NCBI GenBank assembly: GCA_028704195.1
Contig: JAQVLL010000012.1
Location: forward strand, 1 to 15,000
Source of the DNA: Smithellaceae bacterium
GTDB lineage: Bacteria; Desulfobacterota; Syntrophia; Syntrophales; Smithellaceae
DNA length: 15,000 nt
Direction of reading: 5' to 3'
The notes below the pieces were generated by a model. The model saw only the letters and a program-made list of their open reading frames with translations. It had not been told where the DNA came from and did no database searches. The translations under genes and the position numbers were made by a program. Below, one piece after another: positions 6,718 through 14,487 of this stretch (position 1 is the first letter of the stretch; every line of letters starts with the position of its first letter).

Positions 6718-7887
6718 ATGAGTATATTAGCTGAATGTCCTATCTGCAGGCAAAAGCAATCGATCAGAAATAAACTGTGCAACTGCGGTGAGGATCTCGA
6801 CAAGGCAAAAAGGTCCGAACGGGTCCGTTATTGGATCGACTTTTACCTTCCGGGCAAAACTCGGCGGCGGGAACCTGTGGGTTATTCAATCGAAGAGGCG
6901 AAAGCCGCAATGGGGAAGCGTCGGGGACAGAAACGCGAAGGTCGGTTTTTTGAAATACTGCCTGACTCGAAGATGCCTTTTTCAGAGCTTTCAAAGTGGT
7001 ATCTTGATTTAGCATCCGTTAAGTCTCTTAGTTCCTTTAAGCGCGTCAGGATTGCTATGGGGCAATTCAACAAGACTTTTGGAGATTGGATCGTCGGTTC
7101 TATAAAACCCGTGGACCTTGAGGACTATCAGGTTAAGAGGGAAGAAGCTGGAAAATCAGCGGCGACAATCGATATGGAAATATCCATTGCCCGGACGATG
7201 GTCAATAAGGCATTCGATAACGACATGATCGGCGGTCATGTCGTCAAAGCATTCAGAAAAATTGACAGAAAGTTGAAGCGCGGCAGTAACGCCCGTGATC
7301 GTATAGTTGATTTTTCAGAATATAAAAAATTGATCGATGGCGCAGCTTTGCAATTAAGGGTTATTTTGACCATCGCCTTCTATACAGGGATGAGAAAGGG
7401 TGAAATCGCCAACTTGAAATGGAACGATATTGACTTTGACAAAAGACTGATTCGCCTGTCCTCCGATGCAACGAAAGAGAAGAAACCGAAATTGATTCCC
7501 ATCAATCATCATGTCAGGCAATCCCTGGAAAGTATCCCGCGGGCTCTTGAACACGATAATGTCTTCTTTTATAGGGGTGAACCCATCCAGGATTTCCGAA
7601 AATCATTCGAGGACCTTTGTTGTAACGTTGGGATTGCTCATGGCAGGAAGGTAAAAAACGGCATGACGTTTCACGATATACGGACCACGGTTAAGACCAA
7701 TATGCTCAGGGCTGGGATCGATAAGGCATTGAGAGACACCCTATTGGGCCATAGTCTGAGGGGCATGGACGCCTTTTATATCAAACCGGATGAAGAGGAC
7801 CTTCACCAGGCGATGGCTAAATACACCCGTTGGTTCGATAAGCAGGTAAAATCCGCAAATAGTGACCAAAGTAGTGACCAAGAATAA
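6718..7887 (+). CDS. Tyrosine recombinase / phage-type integrase
   Basis: Tyrosine recombinases cut and rejoin DNA at attachment sites to integrate or excise an element. The 389-aa protein has the full catalytic set: R226 in YTGMRKGEI, a Lys in TKEKK (about 253-256), HDIR (H319, R322), LLGH (H345) and Y354 in DAFYI. A SAM-like core-binding domain covers about 85-185. The N-terminus carries a small Cys cluster (C7, C10, C21, C23), a probable zinc knuckle before an arm-binding-like segment. The ATG at 6718 follows AAAGGG by about 7 nt. The gene points at the 3' end of tRNA-Leu 122 bp downstream, a classic site for tRNA-targeting integrases. The last codons are a small tandem repeat (SDQSSDQ). 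No frame damage, so it is probably functional. No excisionase gene is recognised. Confidence 0.95.
   Translation: MSILAECPICRQKQSIRNKLCNCGEDLDKAKRSERVRYWIDFYLPGKTRRREPVGYSIEEAKAAMGKRRGQKREGRFFEILPDSKMPFSELSKWYLDLASVKSLSSFKRVRIAMGQFNKTFGDWIVGSIKPVDLEDYQVKREEAGKSAATIDMEISIARTMVNKAFDNDMIGGHVVKAFRKIDRKLKRGSNARDRIVDFSEYKKLIDGAALQLRVILTIAFYTGMRKGEIANLKWNDIDFDKRLIRLSSDATKEKKPKLIPINHHVRQSLESIPRALEHDNVFFYRGEPIQDFRKSFEDLCCNVGIAHGRKVKNGMTFHDIRTTVKTNMLRAGIDKALRDTLLGHSLRGMDAFYIKPDEEDLHQAMAKYTRWFDKQVKSANSDQSSDQE
7860..7883 (+). repeat. Tandem 12-bp repeat at the integrase 3' end
   Basis: TAGTGACCAAAG (7860-7871) is followed directly by TAGTGACCAAGA (7872-7883). It encodes the C-terminal SDQSSDQ of the integrase and ends just before the stop codon, 127 bp from the tRNA-Leu 3' end. 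Confidence 0.7.
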
Positions 7888-8009
7888 ATGTTATTTCATT
7901 TTATATTGATTTTAGCCTTATATAGTATGTGTTTTAGAATTTGAAGGCGTTGAATGTCTTGTGGATAAAGAAAGATAGACTAGATAACTTGTAAAAGCCT
8001 TGTTAATAT

Positions 8010-8040
8010 TGGTGCCGGAGCTCGGAATCGAACCGAGATG
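8010..8040. other. Putative integration site at the tRNA-Leu 3' end
   Basis: An intact integrase gene ends 122 bp away and points at the 3' end of the tRNA gene, where such recombinases usually recombine between the T-arm and the CCA. If an element is integrated, this end would be one attachment half-site and the element would extend leftward. I looked for a second copy of the T-arm/acceptor sequence in the window and did not see one, so the far boundary would lie beyond position 1, or the element is decayed. Confidence 0.35.
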
Positions 8041-8096
8041 CCCTTGCGAGCGGGGGATTTTGAGTCCCCTGCGTCTACCAGTTTCACCACTCCGGC
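8010..8096 (-). tRNA. tRNA-Leu (anticodon CAA)
   Basis: The 87-nt gene folds as a class II tRNA. The acceptor GCCGGAG pairs with CTCCGGC, followed by A73 and an encoded CCA ending at 8010. The D-arm contains GGTAGAC, and the anticodon stem GGGGA/TCCCC closes the loop CTCAAAA with anticodon CAA (decodes UUG). A long variable arm is present, and the T-arm contains GGTTCGATTCC. A consensus promoter lies just upstream. Confidence 0.96.
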
Positions 8097-8105
8097 ACGG
8101 GCGCG

Positions 8106-8133
8106 ATTATATAAGGGGAAGGCAAAATGTCAA
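8106..8133 (-). promoter_or_regulatory. Consensus sigma70 promoter of tRNA-Leu
   Basis: On the minus strand, a perfect TTGACA (8133-8128) and a perfect TATAAT (8111-8106) are separated by 16 bp. The -10 ends 10 nt before the mature tRNA 5' end at 8096, leaving only a very short leader. A GC-rich CGCGCCC between the -10 and the tRNA resembles a stringent-response discriminator, as expected for stable RNA promoters (inference). Confidence 0.82.
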
Positions 8134-8144
8134 GCTAAAATCTG

Positions 8145-8173
8145 TTGACAACCGGCGAATGCCCGTGTTAAGG
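8145..8173 (+). promoter_or_regulatory. Probable promoter of tRNA-Ala
   Basis: A perfect TTGACA at 8145-8150 is followed after 17 bp by TTAAGG (8168-8173), a poor -10 but preceded by an extended TG. The tRNA begins 27 nt later at 8201. It lies back-to-back with the tRNA-Leu promoter, the two -35 boxes being 11 bp apart. Confidence 0.55.
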
Positions 8174-8200
8174 GGCCTCTCAAATCCGGATGCCGAAAAT

Positions 8201-8276
8201 GGGGGTGTAGCTCAGCTGGGAGAGCGCTTGAATGGCATTCAAGAGGCCAGCGGTTCGATCCCGCTCATCTCCACCA
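8201..8276 (+). tRNA. tRNA-Ala (anticodon GGC)
   Basis: This is a 76-nt tRNA with encoded CCA at 8274-8276. The acceptor GGGGGTG pairs with CATCTCC with two G-U pairs. The D-arm is GCTCAGCTGGGAGAGC. The anticodon stem CTTGA/TCAAG closes the loop ATGGCAT with anticodon GGC (decodes GCC). The T-arm contains GGTTCGATCC. Confidence 0.96.
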
Positions 8277-8282
8277 TGATTC

Positions 8283-8319
8283 AAAAAGGGAAGACGATAT
8301 TATCGTCTTCCCTTTTTTT
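8283..8319. terminator. Bidirectional rho-independent terminator
   Basis: GGGAAGACGAT (8288-8298) pairs perfectly with ATCGTCTTCCC (8302-8312) around a 3-nt loop. Seven Ts follow on the plus strand, and five Ts follow when read on the minus strand. It lies 7 nt after tRNA-Ala and 39 nt beyond the stop of the convergent ppiD-like gene, so it can end both transcripts. Confidence 0.92.
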
Positions 8320-8357
8320 GATCATAGAAATCTTCGTAAATGGTGCGTGGCTCAAGG

Positions 8358-9956
8358 CTATAAATCTTTTGCTTCCTTTTTGATTTTAAGCCGTTTTTCC
8401 TTAATCATTTCGGCTTTGTTGCCTTCCATCCACGCCTTGATGGTTTCCTCCCGCTTCAGATTCATCGCCATTTGCCGGTAAGTCTCTTTTTTGGCTTCAA
8501 AGTCAGTCATGTCCAGAGGGCTGATCGCTTTGAGTTTGAAGATCACGTATGTGTTGTCGAGTTTAAGCGGATTTTCCGGATAGGGATGTCCCGGAGATAG
8601 AGGCAGCAGTTTTTCCATGGCTTCCGGATGCGAGCCGAGTTTAGGAATAATATTGCCGGGTTGAAATAACTCGGTTTCCTGGATCGGGTAGCCTTTTTCC
8701 GCAGCTACTTTTTCGAGGGGTTCGCCTTTTTGGAGCCTGGCAAGCATCGCCTTGGCATCCTCAGACGCGATTCTGTCCTGCTCGTCTTTCAGATAGGCCT
8801 GCATAACGGCACTTTCAATGGTTTTCAGCGCAGGCGTGTAGGCCGCTTTTTTATCTTCAATGCGAATGACATAATAGCCGTTGTCGGCGGTCAGCACTTT
8901 GCTGATGTCTTTCTTTTCCAGACCCGTCAGTTCTCTTGCCAGGTCTTTTACGGAAGAGAAAACCTCTGGCGGCTGATTCAGCGGGAAAAAGTCAGCTACC
9001 TGAATGCTCAGGTTATTCTTTGCGGCATAATCGTCAAAGTTTTCTTCCTGGTAGATAGTGTCGTGCGCTGTTTTCGCCTGGGTATAGGCATTCTGCTTTC
9101 CGCGGCTTTTCTGAATTTCTTTGATGATCATTGGTCTGGCTTCTTCCAGCCCAAGGGTTTTGTCGTCCTTGTCTTTGTAATTGTCTTTAGCCCGGTTGTA
9201 TTGATCACGGATATCCGACGGACTGATTTCGCCTGTAAAAAACCGATCGGCATCAAAATACAGATATTTTACTTTAACCTGTTCGGCAACGCGGAAAGCG
9301 TTGCTGTTCTTCTTGAGATAGTCTTCGAGATCTGAGGTTGTCGGCTTGACACGTCCCGATACATCGGCACCCGAGATCTGGACAAAATTAAGATTGATTT
9401 TCTGATTTTGCAGGGCGTACAGGTCCAGCACTTCCTGATCAGACAGCTTGATGCCTTCACGGATAATGGATTCAATTTTACCCGCGGCCATATTGATTTT
9501 CTGTGCGGTTTCAAATGCCTCGGGGGTCATTTTGTTGTAGCGCAGCAGCTGTTTGTACTTGTAGTTATCGAATTTTCCGTCGGTCTGCAAAGCGGGCATG
9601 CTCATAAGCAATTCTTTCAGCTCGCTGTCGGATATTTTGAGCTTCAAATCATTTGCCTTGGCAATGATGATCTGCCGGTTGATCACGTTGTCGTAGGCCG
9701 CCTTTTTCAAATCCATCTCTTTTAGCATCTCCGCCGTCACCTTGCCGCCGTACCGCTCTCTGACGATATCCGTCAGTTTTGAGTATTCATTGTAATAATC
9801 GCCTTCGCTGACGACAACACCATCAACGATGGCGAGGGCATTGGCCATCTGCGCGCCTCTGTCTGTGCCAAAATAAAGGACAAAAACAAAAATGATGATG
9901 GCCATGAAGATCAGCATGAACCAGCCCCGCGCGTGTTTCCGGAAAAACTTAAGCAT
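8358..9956 (-). CDS. PpiD-like membrane-anchored periplasmic folding factor (SurA N-terminal type), apparently without a parvulin domain
   Basis: PpiD is a chaperone anchored at the Sec translocon exit that helps newly exported proteins fold. The 532-aa product starts with basic residues and one membrane helix (about 11-30), then a SurA_N_3-like region (about 35-220) containing ALAIVDG and a repeated helix pattern, then FRVAEQVKVKYLYFD (221-235). In E. coli PpiD (623 aa) the parvulin domain follows the equivalent of DQYNRAKDNY (251-260). Here only about six residues separate that point from LGLEEARPMIIKEI, which aligns with the segment after the parvulin domain. The rest (about 265-532) matches the C-terminal part by layout. 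The roughly 90-residue shortfall equals one parvulin domain. GAGGTGA about 5 nt before the ATG at 9956 supports the start. Transcribed divergently from mreB; a bidirectional terminator follows. Prolyl isomerase activity is doubtful; a chaperone role is likely. Confidence 0.85.
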   Translation of the reverse strand: MLKFFRKHARGWFMLIFMAIIIFVFVLYFGTDRGAQMANALAIVDGVVVSEGDYYNEYSKLTDIVRERYGGKVTAEMLKEMDLKKAAYDNVINRQIIIAKANDLKLKISDSELKELLMSMPALQTDGKFDNYKYKQLLRYNKMTPEAFETAQKINMAAGKIESIIREGIKLSDQEVLDLYALQNQKINLNFVQISGADVSGRVKPTTSDLEDYLKKNSNAFRVAEQVKVKYLYFDADRFFTGEISPSDIRDQYNRAKDNYKDKDDKTLGLEEARPMIIKEIQKSRGKQNAYTQAKTAHDTIYQEENFDDYAAKNNLSIQVADFFPLNQPPEVFSSVKDLARELTGLEKKDISKVLTADNGYYVIRIEDKKAAYTPALKTIESAVMQAYLKDEQDRIASEDAKAMLARLQKGEPLEKVAAEKGYPIQETELFQPGNIIPKLGSHPEAMEKLLPLSPGHPYPENPLKLDNTYVIFKLKAISPLDMTDFEAKKETYRQMAMNLKREETIKAWMEGNKAEMIKEKRLKIKKEAKDL

Positions 9957-10057
9957 AAAATCACCTCAAAAATGAATAGGGAATAACCTGCAATCTATAA
10001 AACTATGCCGTTAGTATTACAGTCATTTCCAAAATGCAAATACATTTTAAAAATGCG

Positions 10058-10086
10058 TTGCCTAGTCCACTGAAATACGATATAGA
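10058..10086 (+). promoter_or_regulatory. Candidate promoter of the mreB-rodA cluster
   Basis: TTGCCT (10058-10063) and TATAGA (10081-10086) are separated by 17 bp, about 50 nt before the mreB ATG. Each hexamer matches 4 of 6 consensus bases. The surrounding region is AT-rich, with other TATA-like runs (for example 10095-10103), so the exact site is uncertain. Confidence 0.4.
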
Positions 10087-10135
10087 CCCAAAAATATATA
10101 AAATACGATACATTGATGATAATACAGGAGGGCAC

Positions 10136-11173
10136 ATGCTGTTCGATTATATTTTGGGGAAATTTTCCAATGACCTGGCGATTGATCTCGGAACCGCCAA
10201 TACACTGGTTTATGTGAAGGGAAAGGGGATTGTTTTAGACGAACCCTCCGTTGTTGCCGTTCACATGGATGTCCGCGGAATGAAAAAGGTTCTTGCCGTG
10301 GGCAATGAAGCCAAGAGTATGCTGGGCCGCACACCTGGAAATATTATAGCCATCCGCCCCATGCGCGACGGAGTCATTGCGGATTTCGACATTACGGAAG
10401 CCATGCTGAAACACTTTATCCTCTGCGTTCATAACCGCAAGTCGCTTGTCCGTCCCCGAATTATTGTTTCCGTACCTTCCGGCATTACGCAGGTGGAACG
10501 ACGTGCGGTGCGTGAAACCGTGGAATCGGCGGGAGCCCGGGAAATTTACCTGATTGAAGAACCCATGGCCGCTGCAATTGGTGCGGGATTGCCCATTGCC
10601 GAGCCCACCAGTTCTATGGTTGTCGATATCGGCGGCGGCACGACCGAAGTGGCCGTGATCTCCCTGTCAGGAATTGTTTACGCCAAATCCGTGCGCGTCG
10701 CGGGAGACAAGATCGATGAAGAAATCGTCCAGTACATGAAGCGCAAATACAGTCTGCTGATCGGTGACCGGACGGCGGAAATTATCAAGACGCAGATCGG
10801 CTGTGCCTATCCGATGAGCGAAATCAAAATGATTGACGTCAAGGGACGCGATTTGATTTCGGGCATTCCAAAGACCATCGAAACCAACTCTGAAGAAATC
10901 CGGGAAGCGATTATCGAACCGGTAACGCTGATTGTTGACGCGGTGAAAGACGCTCTCGAAAACGCTCCACCCGAACTGGCGGGCGATATTGTCGACCGCG
11001 GTATCGTACTGACCGGAGGTGGCGCGCTCTTGAAAAACATCGATGTTCTGGTTCGGGAAGAAACCGGCCTGCCCATCACCATCGCTGATGATCCGCTTTC
11101 TGCAGTCGCCCGTGGTGCGGGCATGGCGCTGGATCAGCTGAACATACTCAGGAGTGTCACGATTCCGGTTTGA
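10136..11173 (+). CDS. mreB: Rod shape-determining protein MreB
   Basis: MreB is the bacterial actin homologue whose membrane-bound filaments steer lateral cell-wall synthesis. Actin-fold nucleotide motifs are all present: DLGTANT (17-23, phosphate 1), VDIGGGTTEV (from about 162, phosphate 2), LTGGGA (292-297, adenosine site) and the EEPMAAAIGAG region. The frame extends upstream to 10034, but I chose the ATG at 10136 because GGAGG lies 6 nt before it and the resulting MLFDYILGKFSNDLAIDLGT start and 345-aa length match the family exactly. It heads the cluster; mreC follows after 56 nt. Confidence 0.98.
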   Translation: MLFDYILGKFSNDLAIDLGTANTLVYVKGKGIVLDEPSVVAVHMDVRGMKKVLAVGNEAKSMLGRTPGNIIAIRPMRDGVIADFDITEAMLKHFILCVHNRKSLVRPRIIVSVPSGITQVERRAVRETVESAGAREIYLIEEPMAAAIGAGLPIAEPTSSMVVDIGGGTTEVAVISLSGIVYAKSVRVAGDKIDEEIVQYMKRKYSLLIGDRTAEIIKTQIGCAYPMSEIKMIDVKGRDLISGIPKTIETNSEEIREAIIEPVTLIVDAVKDALENAPPELAGDIVDRGIVLTGGGALLKNIDVLVREETGLPITIADDPLSAVARGAGMALDQLNILRSVTIPV

Positions 11174-11229
11174 TCTTGTTTGTCAGACAGCTATTCAATT
11201 TTTCATTGGCGGAAGATATCAGGTAGAAA

Positions 11230-12075
11230 ATGTTTTTAAAGAATTATCGGACCGTCATTCTTGTTGGTGCGGTTGTTGCCGTCGCCCTCATTCTTCTTTC
11301 GTATAATTTAAGGTACGATACGGGCACCAGTGTCTTGAAAAACACGGTAATGGAGGCTGCGGCACCCGTTCAGAAAATGTTAAACACGTCTGTTTCCGGC
11401 GTGGAAAACGCCTGGAGACGCTATATTCACCTGGTGGGGCTGGAGGAAGACAACCGAAAACTGAAACGTAAAATTGCCGCGCTCCAGGAGGAGTTGATCC
11501 TCTACAAAGAAGGGAACCTGGAAGCGCAAAGATTAAAAAAACTATTGTCTCTGCAGGATACTTATCCACACCGTTTCATCGCCGCGAGGGTCATTGGCAG
11601 AGAACTGTCAATTATTTCTAAAACGTTCTGGATTGACAAGGGGAAAACGCATGGCCTGAAGCCCGGGATGCCGGTCCTTGTTTCGCCGTCACTGATCGGA
11701 AGATTGACGGATGTTTCCTGGCACAGCTCAAAAGTCCTGCTGCTGATTGATGAAAATTCCAACGTGGATGTTTTGATACAGCGGACACGTGTGCAGGGTA
11801 TTGCCCGCGGCGCGGGATCACGCGGCTGCGTGGTCAGGTACGTTTCCAAAACGCAGGATGTCAGGGAAGGGGATGTAGTTGTGACATCGGGCCTTAGCAA
11901 CATATTCCCCAAAGGACTTCTTGTCGGCAAGGTCAGCTATGTAAACCCTACGGATGCCGGCTTGTTTTCAAAAATCCATGTGGCCCCTTTTGCGGATCTG
12001 GCATCCATAGAGGAGGTGATGGTTTTAGCGGCCGAACAGCAGGAACGTGATCAGGGAAAGGTAAAGGAAGAATGA
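11230..12075 (+). CDS. mreC: Rod shape-determining protein MreC
   Basis: MreC is a single-pass inner-membrane protein that links the MreB filament to PBP2 in the periplasm. The 281-aa product has one membrane helix (about 6-24), a coiled coil (about 68-108, rich in heptad Leu/Lys/Glu, such as RKLKRKIAALQEEL) and a beta-rich periplasmic domain with FWIDKG, GMPVL, GLIGRL, VLLLIDENSNVDV and VVTSGL, all typical of the family. AGGTAG precedes the ATG at 11230. Its stop overlaps the mreD start (ATGA), which suggests translational coupling. Confidence 0.96.
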   Translation: MFLKNYRTVILVGAVVAVALILLSYNLRYDTGTSVLKNTVMEAAAPVQKMLNTSVSGVENAWRRYIHLVGLEEDNRKLKRKIAALQEELILYKEGNLEAQRLKKLLSLQDTYPHRFIAARVIGRELSIISKTFWIDKGKTHGLKPGMPVLVSPSLIGRLTDVSWHSSKVLLLIDENSNVDVLIQRTRVQGIARGAGSRGCVVRYVSKTQDVREGDVVVTSGLSNIFPKGLLVGKVSYVNPTDAGLFSKIHVAPFADLASIEEVMVLAAEQQERDQGKVKEE

Positions 12076-12611
12076 TTTATTATATCCTGTTGCCTTTTGC
12101 CACAATTTTACTGGTGGTATTGCAAATCACGCTGGCCGATATCTTTTTTTCCGGATGGTTGATCCTTGAACTGACCCTGATTGCCGTGATTTATGCCGGA
12201 TTTCGGCTGGATTTAGTGAAAGGAATCACTCTGGCGTGCGTGATGGGATTTGTCTTTGATTGTCTGTCCGGAGCACCGCCGGGGTTGTTCACCCTTTTTT
12301 ATTTGCTGATTTTCCTGCTGGTTTTTTTTGTTTCATTGCGTATTGCATCGGAAAAGCTTTACATTATCGCTTTTGTTGGCATGATTTGTTCTCTGCTGGA
12401 ATCTCTGGCGCTGGTTTTGCTGTATGCTTTTGTGTTTCAATTGGAGCTGTCGGGTGATGTGCTGCTCGTTTCTGTCTTGCAGGCGCTGCTGACCAGCATT
12501 CTCTCCGTGGGCGTTTTCTATGCGATGAGCAGGACAGAAGGTTTGAGATATGGAAAAACAATACAAGCTTCGCAACGGACCTGGACCGGCGGAGTTTCGC
12601 CAAAAACTTAA
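12072..12611 (+). CDS. mreD: Rod shape-determining protein MreD
   Basis: MreD is a small integral membrane protein of the elongasome. The 179-aa product is almost wholly hydrophobic, with about five to six membrane helices, and has the family's conserved GFVFDCLSGAPPGLFTL-like motif in its middle. It overlaps mreC by 4 bp. The last 20 residues (IQASQRTWTGGVSPKT and before) overlap the start of mrdA and look less conserved, so the tail may be a recent extension. Confidence 0.93.
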   Translation: MIYYILLPFATILLVVLQITLADIFFSGWLILELTLIAVIYAGFRLDLVKGITLACVMGFVFDCLSGAPPGLFTLFYLLIFLLVFFVSLRIASEKLYIIAFVGMICSLLESLALVLLYAFVFQLELSGDVLLVSVLQALLTSILSVGVFYAMSRTEGLRYGKTIQASQRTWTGGVSPKT

Positions 12612-14448
12612 AATCATTATGATGCTGGTTTGCCTGGCCCTGACTGTTTTGACGGTGCGCCTCTGGCATTTACAGATCATCAAGGGGGATGAGCTCAAAC
12701 AGCGGTCGGAAAACAATGCTGTCCGTTTTCGTAAAATCCAGCCGTTGAGGGGACTGGTGATGGATCGCAATGGTCGTGTCATTGCCGAGAACCGTCCCTC
12801 CTTTGATGTGTTGTATATGGCCACAAAAGGTGTCGATCCCGAATCGCTCGTTCAGAAGATAAAAGATATTTATAAAACCAGGTCGGTTGATTATTCATCC
12901 GATCAGCCTTTTCCCAGGACTGCCAAATCCTATCTGCCCATCAGGCTGGAAAAAAATATCAGCATGGAAAAGGTTGCGCTGGTGGAAACGAATGCCCTGG
13001 ATCTGCCGGGTGTTTATGTGGATGTGACTCCGACCCGGCTTTATCTGGACGGAGAATTTGTTGCGCCGATTATCGGCTATACAGGCGAGGTCAGCAGGGA
13101 GGAACTGGAGAAGTCGAAAGAATATTCATCCGGCGATATTACGGGTAAGTCCGGCATTGAAAAAGTTTTTGACTCCTATATCCGCGGACGTCGGGGCAAT
13201 GAGCTGATTGAAGTCAATGCCCGCGGCAAGGTCATCAAGAGCCTGGGACGGATTGATCCTGTTGCCGGTTCCAATGTCATTCTAACGATTGATCTGGTGT
13301 TGCAGAAGGCGGCCTGGGAAGCTTTTGGGGGTCTTTCGGGCGCGGCCGTCGCGATGGACCCGCGTGACGGTTCCGTTCTGGCGATGGTCAGTCTGCCTTC
13401 GTATGATCCGAATTTGTTCACGAGCGGCATTGCGCTGGATGAATGGGTGAAACTGCAGAAAAATCCGTTAAACCCTTTGTCCAATAAAGCCATTTCCGGG
13501 CAGTATCCTCCCGGCTCCACCTATAAACTGATTGTGGCGGCCGCCGCGCTGGAAGAAGGAATTGTCAAGCCTGAAACCAGAATACACTGCAATGGATCTT
13601 TCAAGTTGGGCAACAGAGTCTATCATTGCTGGAATAAACAAGGTCATGGGTCAATGAATCTGCACAGGGCGCTTGTGCAGTCCTGTGACGTTTATTTTTA
13701 TACGGTCGGGAAAATGCTCGGTGTGGATACCATAGCAAAATATGCCAGGCGGTTCGGCCTGGGCGACGTGACCGGCATTGAGCTTGCCCACGAAAAGAAG
13801 GGGATTGTTCCCACGAAGGACTGGAAGCTGGAACGGATGAAAGAGCCCTGGCAGCTCGGGGAAACCATATCGATATCCATCGGTCAGGGATTCAATTTAA
13901 CCACACCGCTTCAACTGGCACAGGCATATTCCGCTTTGGCCAATGGAGGCACCCTGTGGAGGCCTCATCTTGTGCAGCGCATCGAGTCATCTGACGGTGC
14001 CATCGAAAAGGAATATTTACCCGAAAAAACGGGAGAACTTGCATTGAGCCGGCGAACCATGGAAACCATCAGTCGTGGTTTATGGGGGGTTGTGAATGAA
14101 CCGAGAGGCACAGGATATGCAGCTCGACTGGCGAATGCCGACGTATGCGGTAAAACAGGGACATCACAGGTTGTCGGTCTTTCGCAGGATCCGAGAATAC
14201 GCCGCCTGAGAAAATTGTCTGCAATCCATAAAGACCATGCTTTGTTTGCATGCTATGCTCCCATGAAAAGTCCGGAAATTGTTGTGGCGGTGATTGCTGA
14301 AAATGCAGGCGGAGGCGGTTCCGTTGCCGCCCCGATCGCCCGGAGAATTCTCTATGCTTATTTTGAAGGAAAAAAGAACGCAGAGGCGCCGCAGGTCGCC
14401 GAAAATCCCTTGCCGGCCGATCGTGAGAATGGAGTCACCCTTGAATGA
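12550..14448 (+). CDS. mrdA: Penicillin-binding protein 2, peptidoglycan transpeptidase
   Basis: PBP2 cross-links new peptidoglycan strands during elongation and works with RodA. The 632-aa product has a short cytoplasmic N-terminus and one membrane helix (about 22-41). The pedestal domain has RGLVMDRNG and NRPSFD. The transpeptidase domain has S323-T-Y-K326 (SxxK, nucleophile S323), S378-C-D380 (the SxD form usual in PBP2) and K535-T-G537. A Cys/His-containing segment between the first two motifs (IHCNG, YHCWNKQGHG) resembles the zinc-binding loop described in E. coli PBP2, though I cannot confirm binding. The ATG at 12550 has AGAAGG about 9 nt upstream and keeps the basic RQKLK before the membrane helix, so it is preferred over the internal ATGs at 12618 and 12621 despite a 62-bp overlap with mreD. 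Confidence 0.97.
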   Translation: MEKQYKLRNGPGPAEFRQKLKIIMMLVCLALTVLTVRLWHLQIIKGDELKQRSENNAVRFRKIQPLRGLVMDRNGRVIAENRPSFDVLYMATKGVDPESLVQKIKDIYKTRSVDYSSDQPFPRTAKSYLPIRLEKNISMEKVALVETNALDLPGVYVDVTPTRLYLDGEFVAPIIGYTGEVSREELEKSKEYSSGDITGKSGIEKVFDSYIRGRRGNELIEVNARGKVIKSLGRIDPVAGSNVILTIDLVLQKAAWEAFGGLSGAAVAMDPRDGSVLAMVSLPSYDPNLFTSGIALDEWVKLQKNPLNPLSNKAISGQYPPGSTYKLIVAAAALEEGIVKPETRIHCNGSFKLGNRVYHCWNKQGHGSMNLHRALVQSCDVYFYTVGKMLGVDTIAKYARRFGLGDVTGIELAHEKKGIVPTKDWKLERMKEPWQLGETISISIGQGFNLTTPLQLAQAYSALANGGTLWRPHLVQRIESSDGAIEKEYLPEKTGELALSRRTMETISRGLWGVVNEPRGTGYAARLANADVCGKTGTSQVVGLSQDPRIRRLRKLSAIHKDHALFACYAPMKSPEIVVAVIAENAGGGGSVAAPIARRILYAYFEGKKNAEAPQVAENPLPADRENGVTLE

Positions 14449-14487
14449 CTCCAGCGCTTTGGGCGGTATATTCTCTAAAGAGGGGAA

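Noticed and set aside
7888..8009. Terminator or small RNA between integrase and tRNA-Leu
   Set aside because: AT-rich with no stable hairpin followed by Ts; nothing to support a feature.
8000..8383. 127-codon plus-strand frame
   Set aside because: It spans both tRNA genes and the terminator, so it cannot be a real protein gene.
8730..9335. 201-codon plus-strand frame
   Set aside because: It is antisense to the ppiD-like gene, whose start, membrane anchor and domain layout are clear.
10034..10135. Upstream start giving a 34-residue longer MreB
   Set aside because: The extension covers the candidate promoter, has no ribosome-binding site, and the ATG at 10136 has GGAGG and the family's standard N-terminus.
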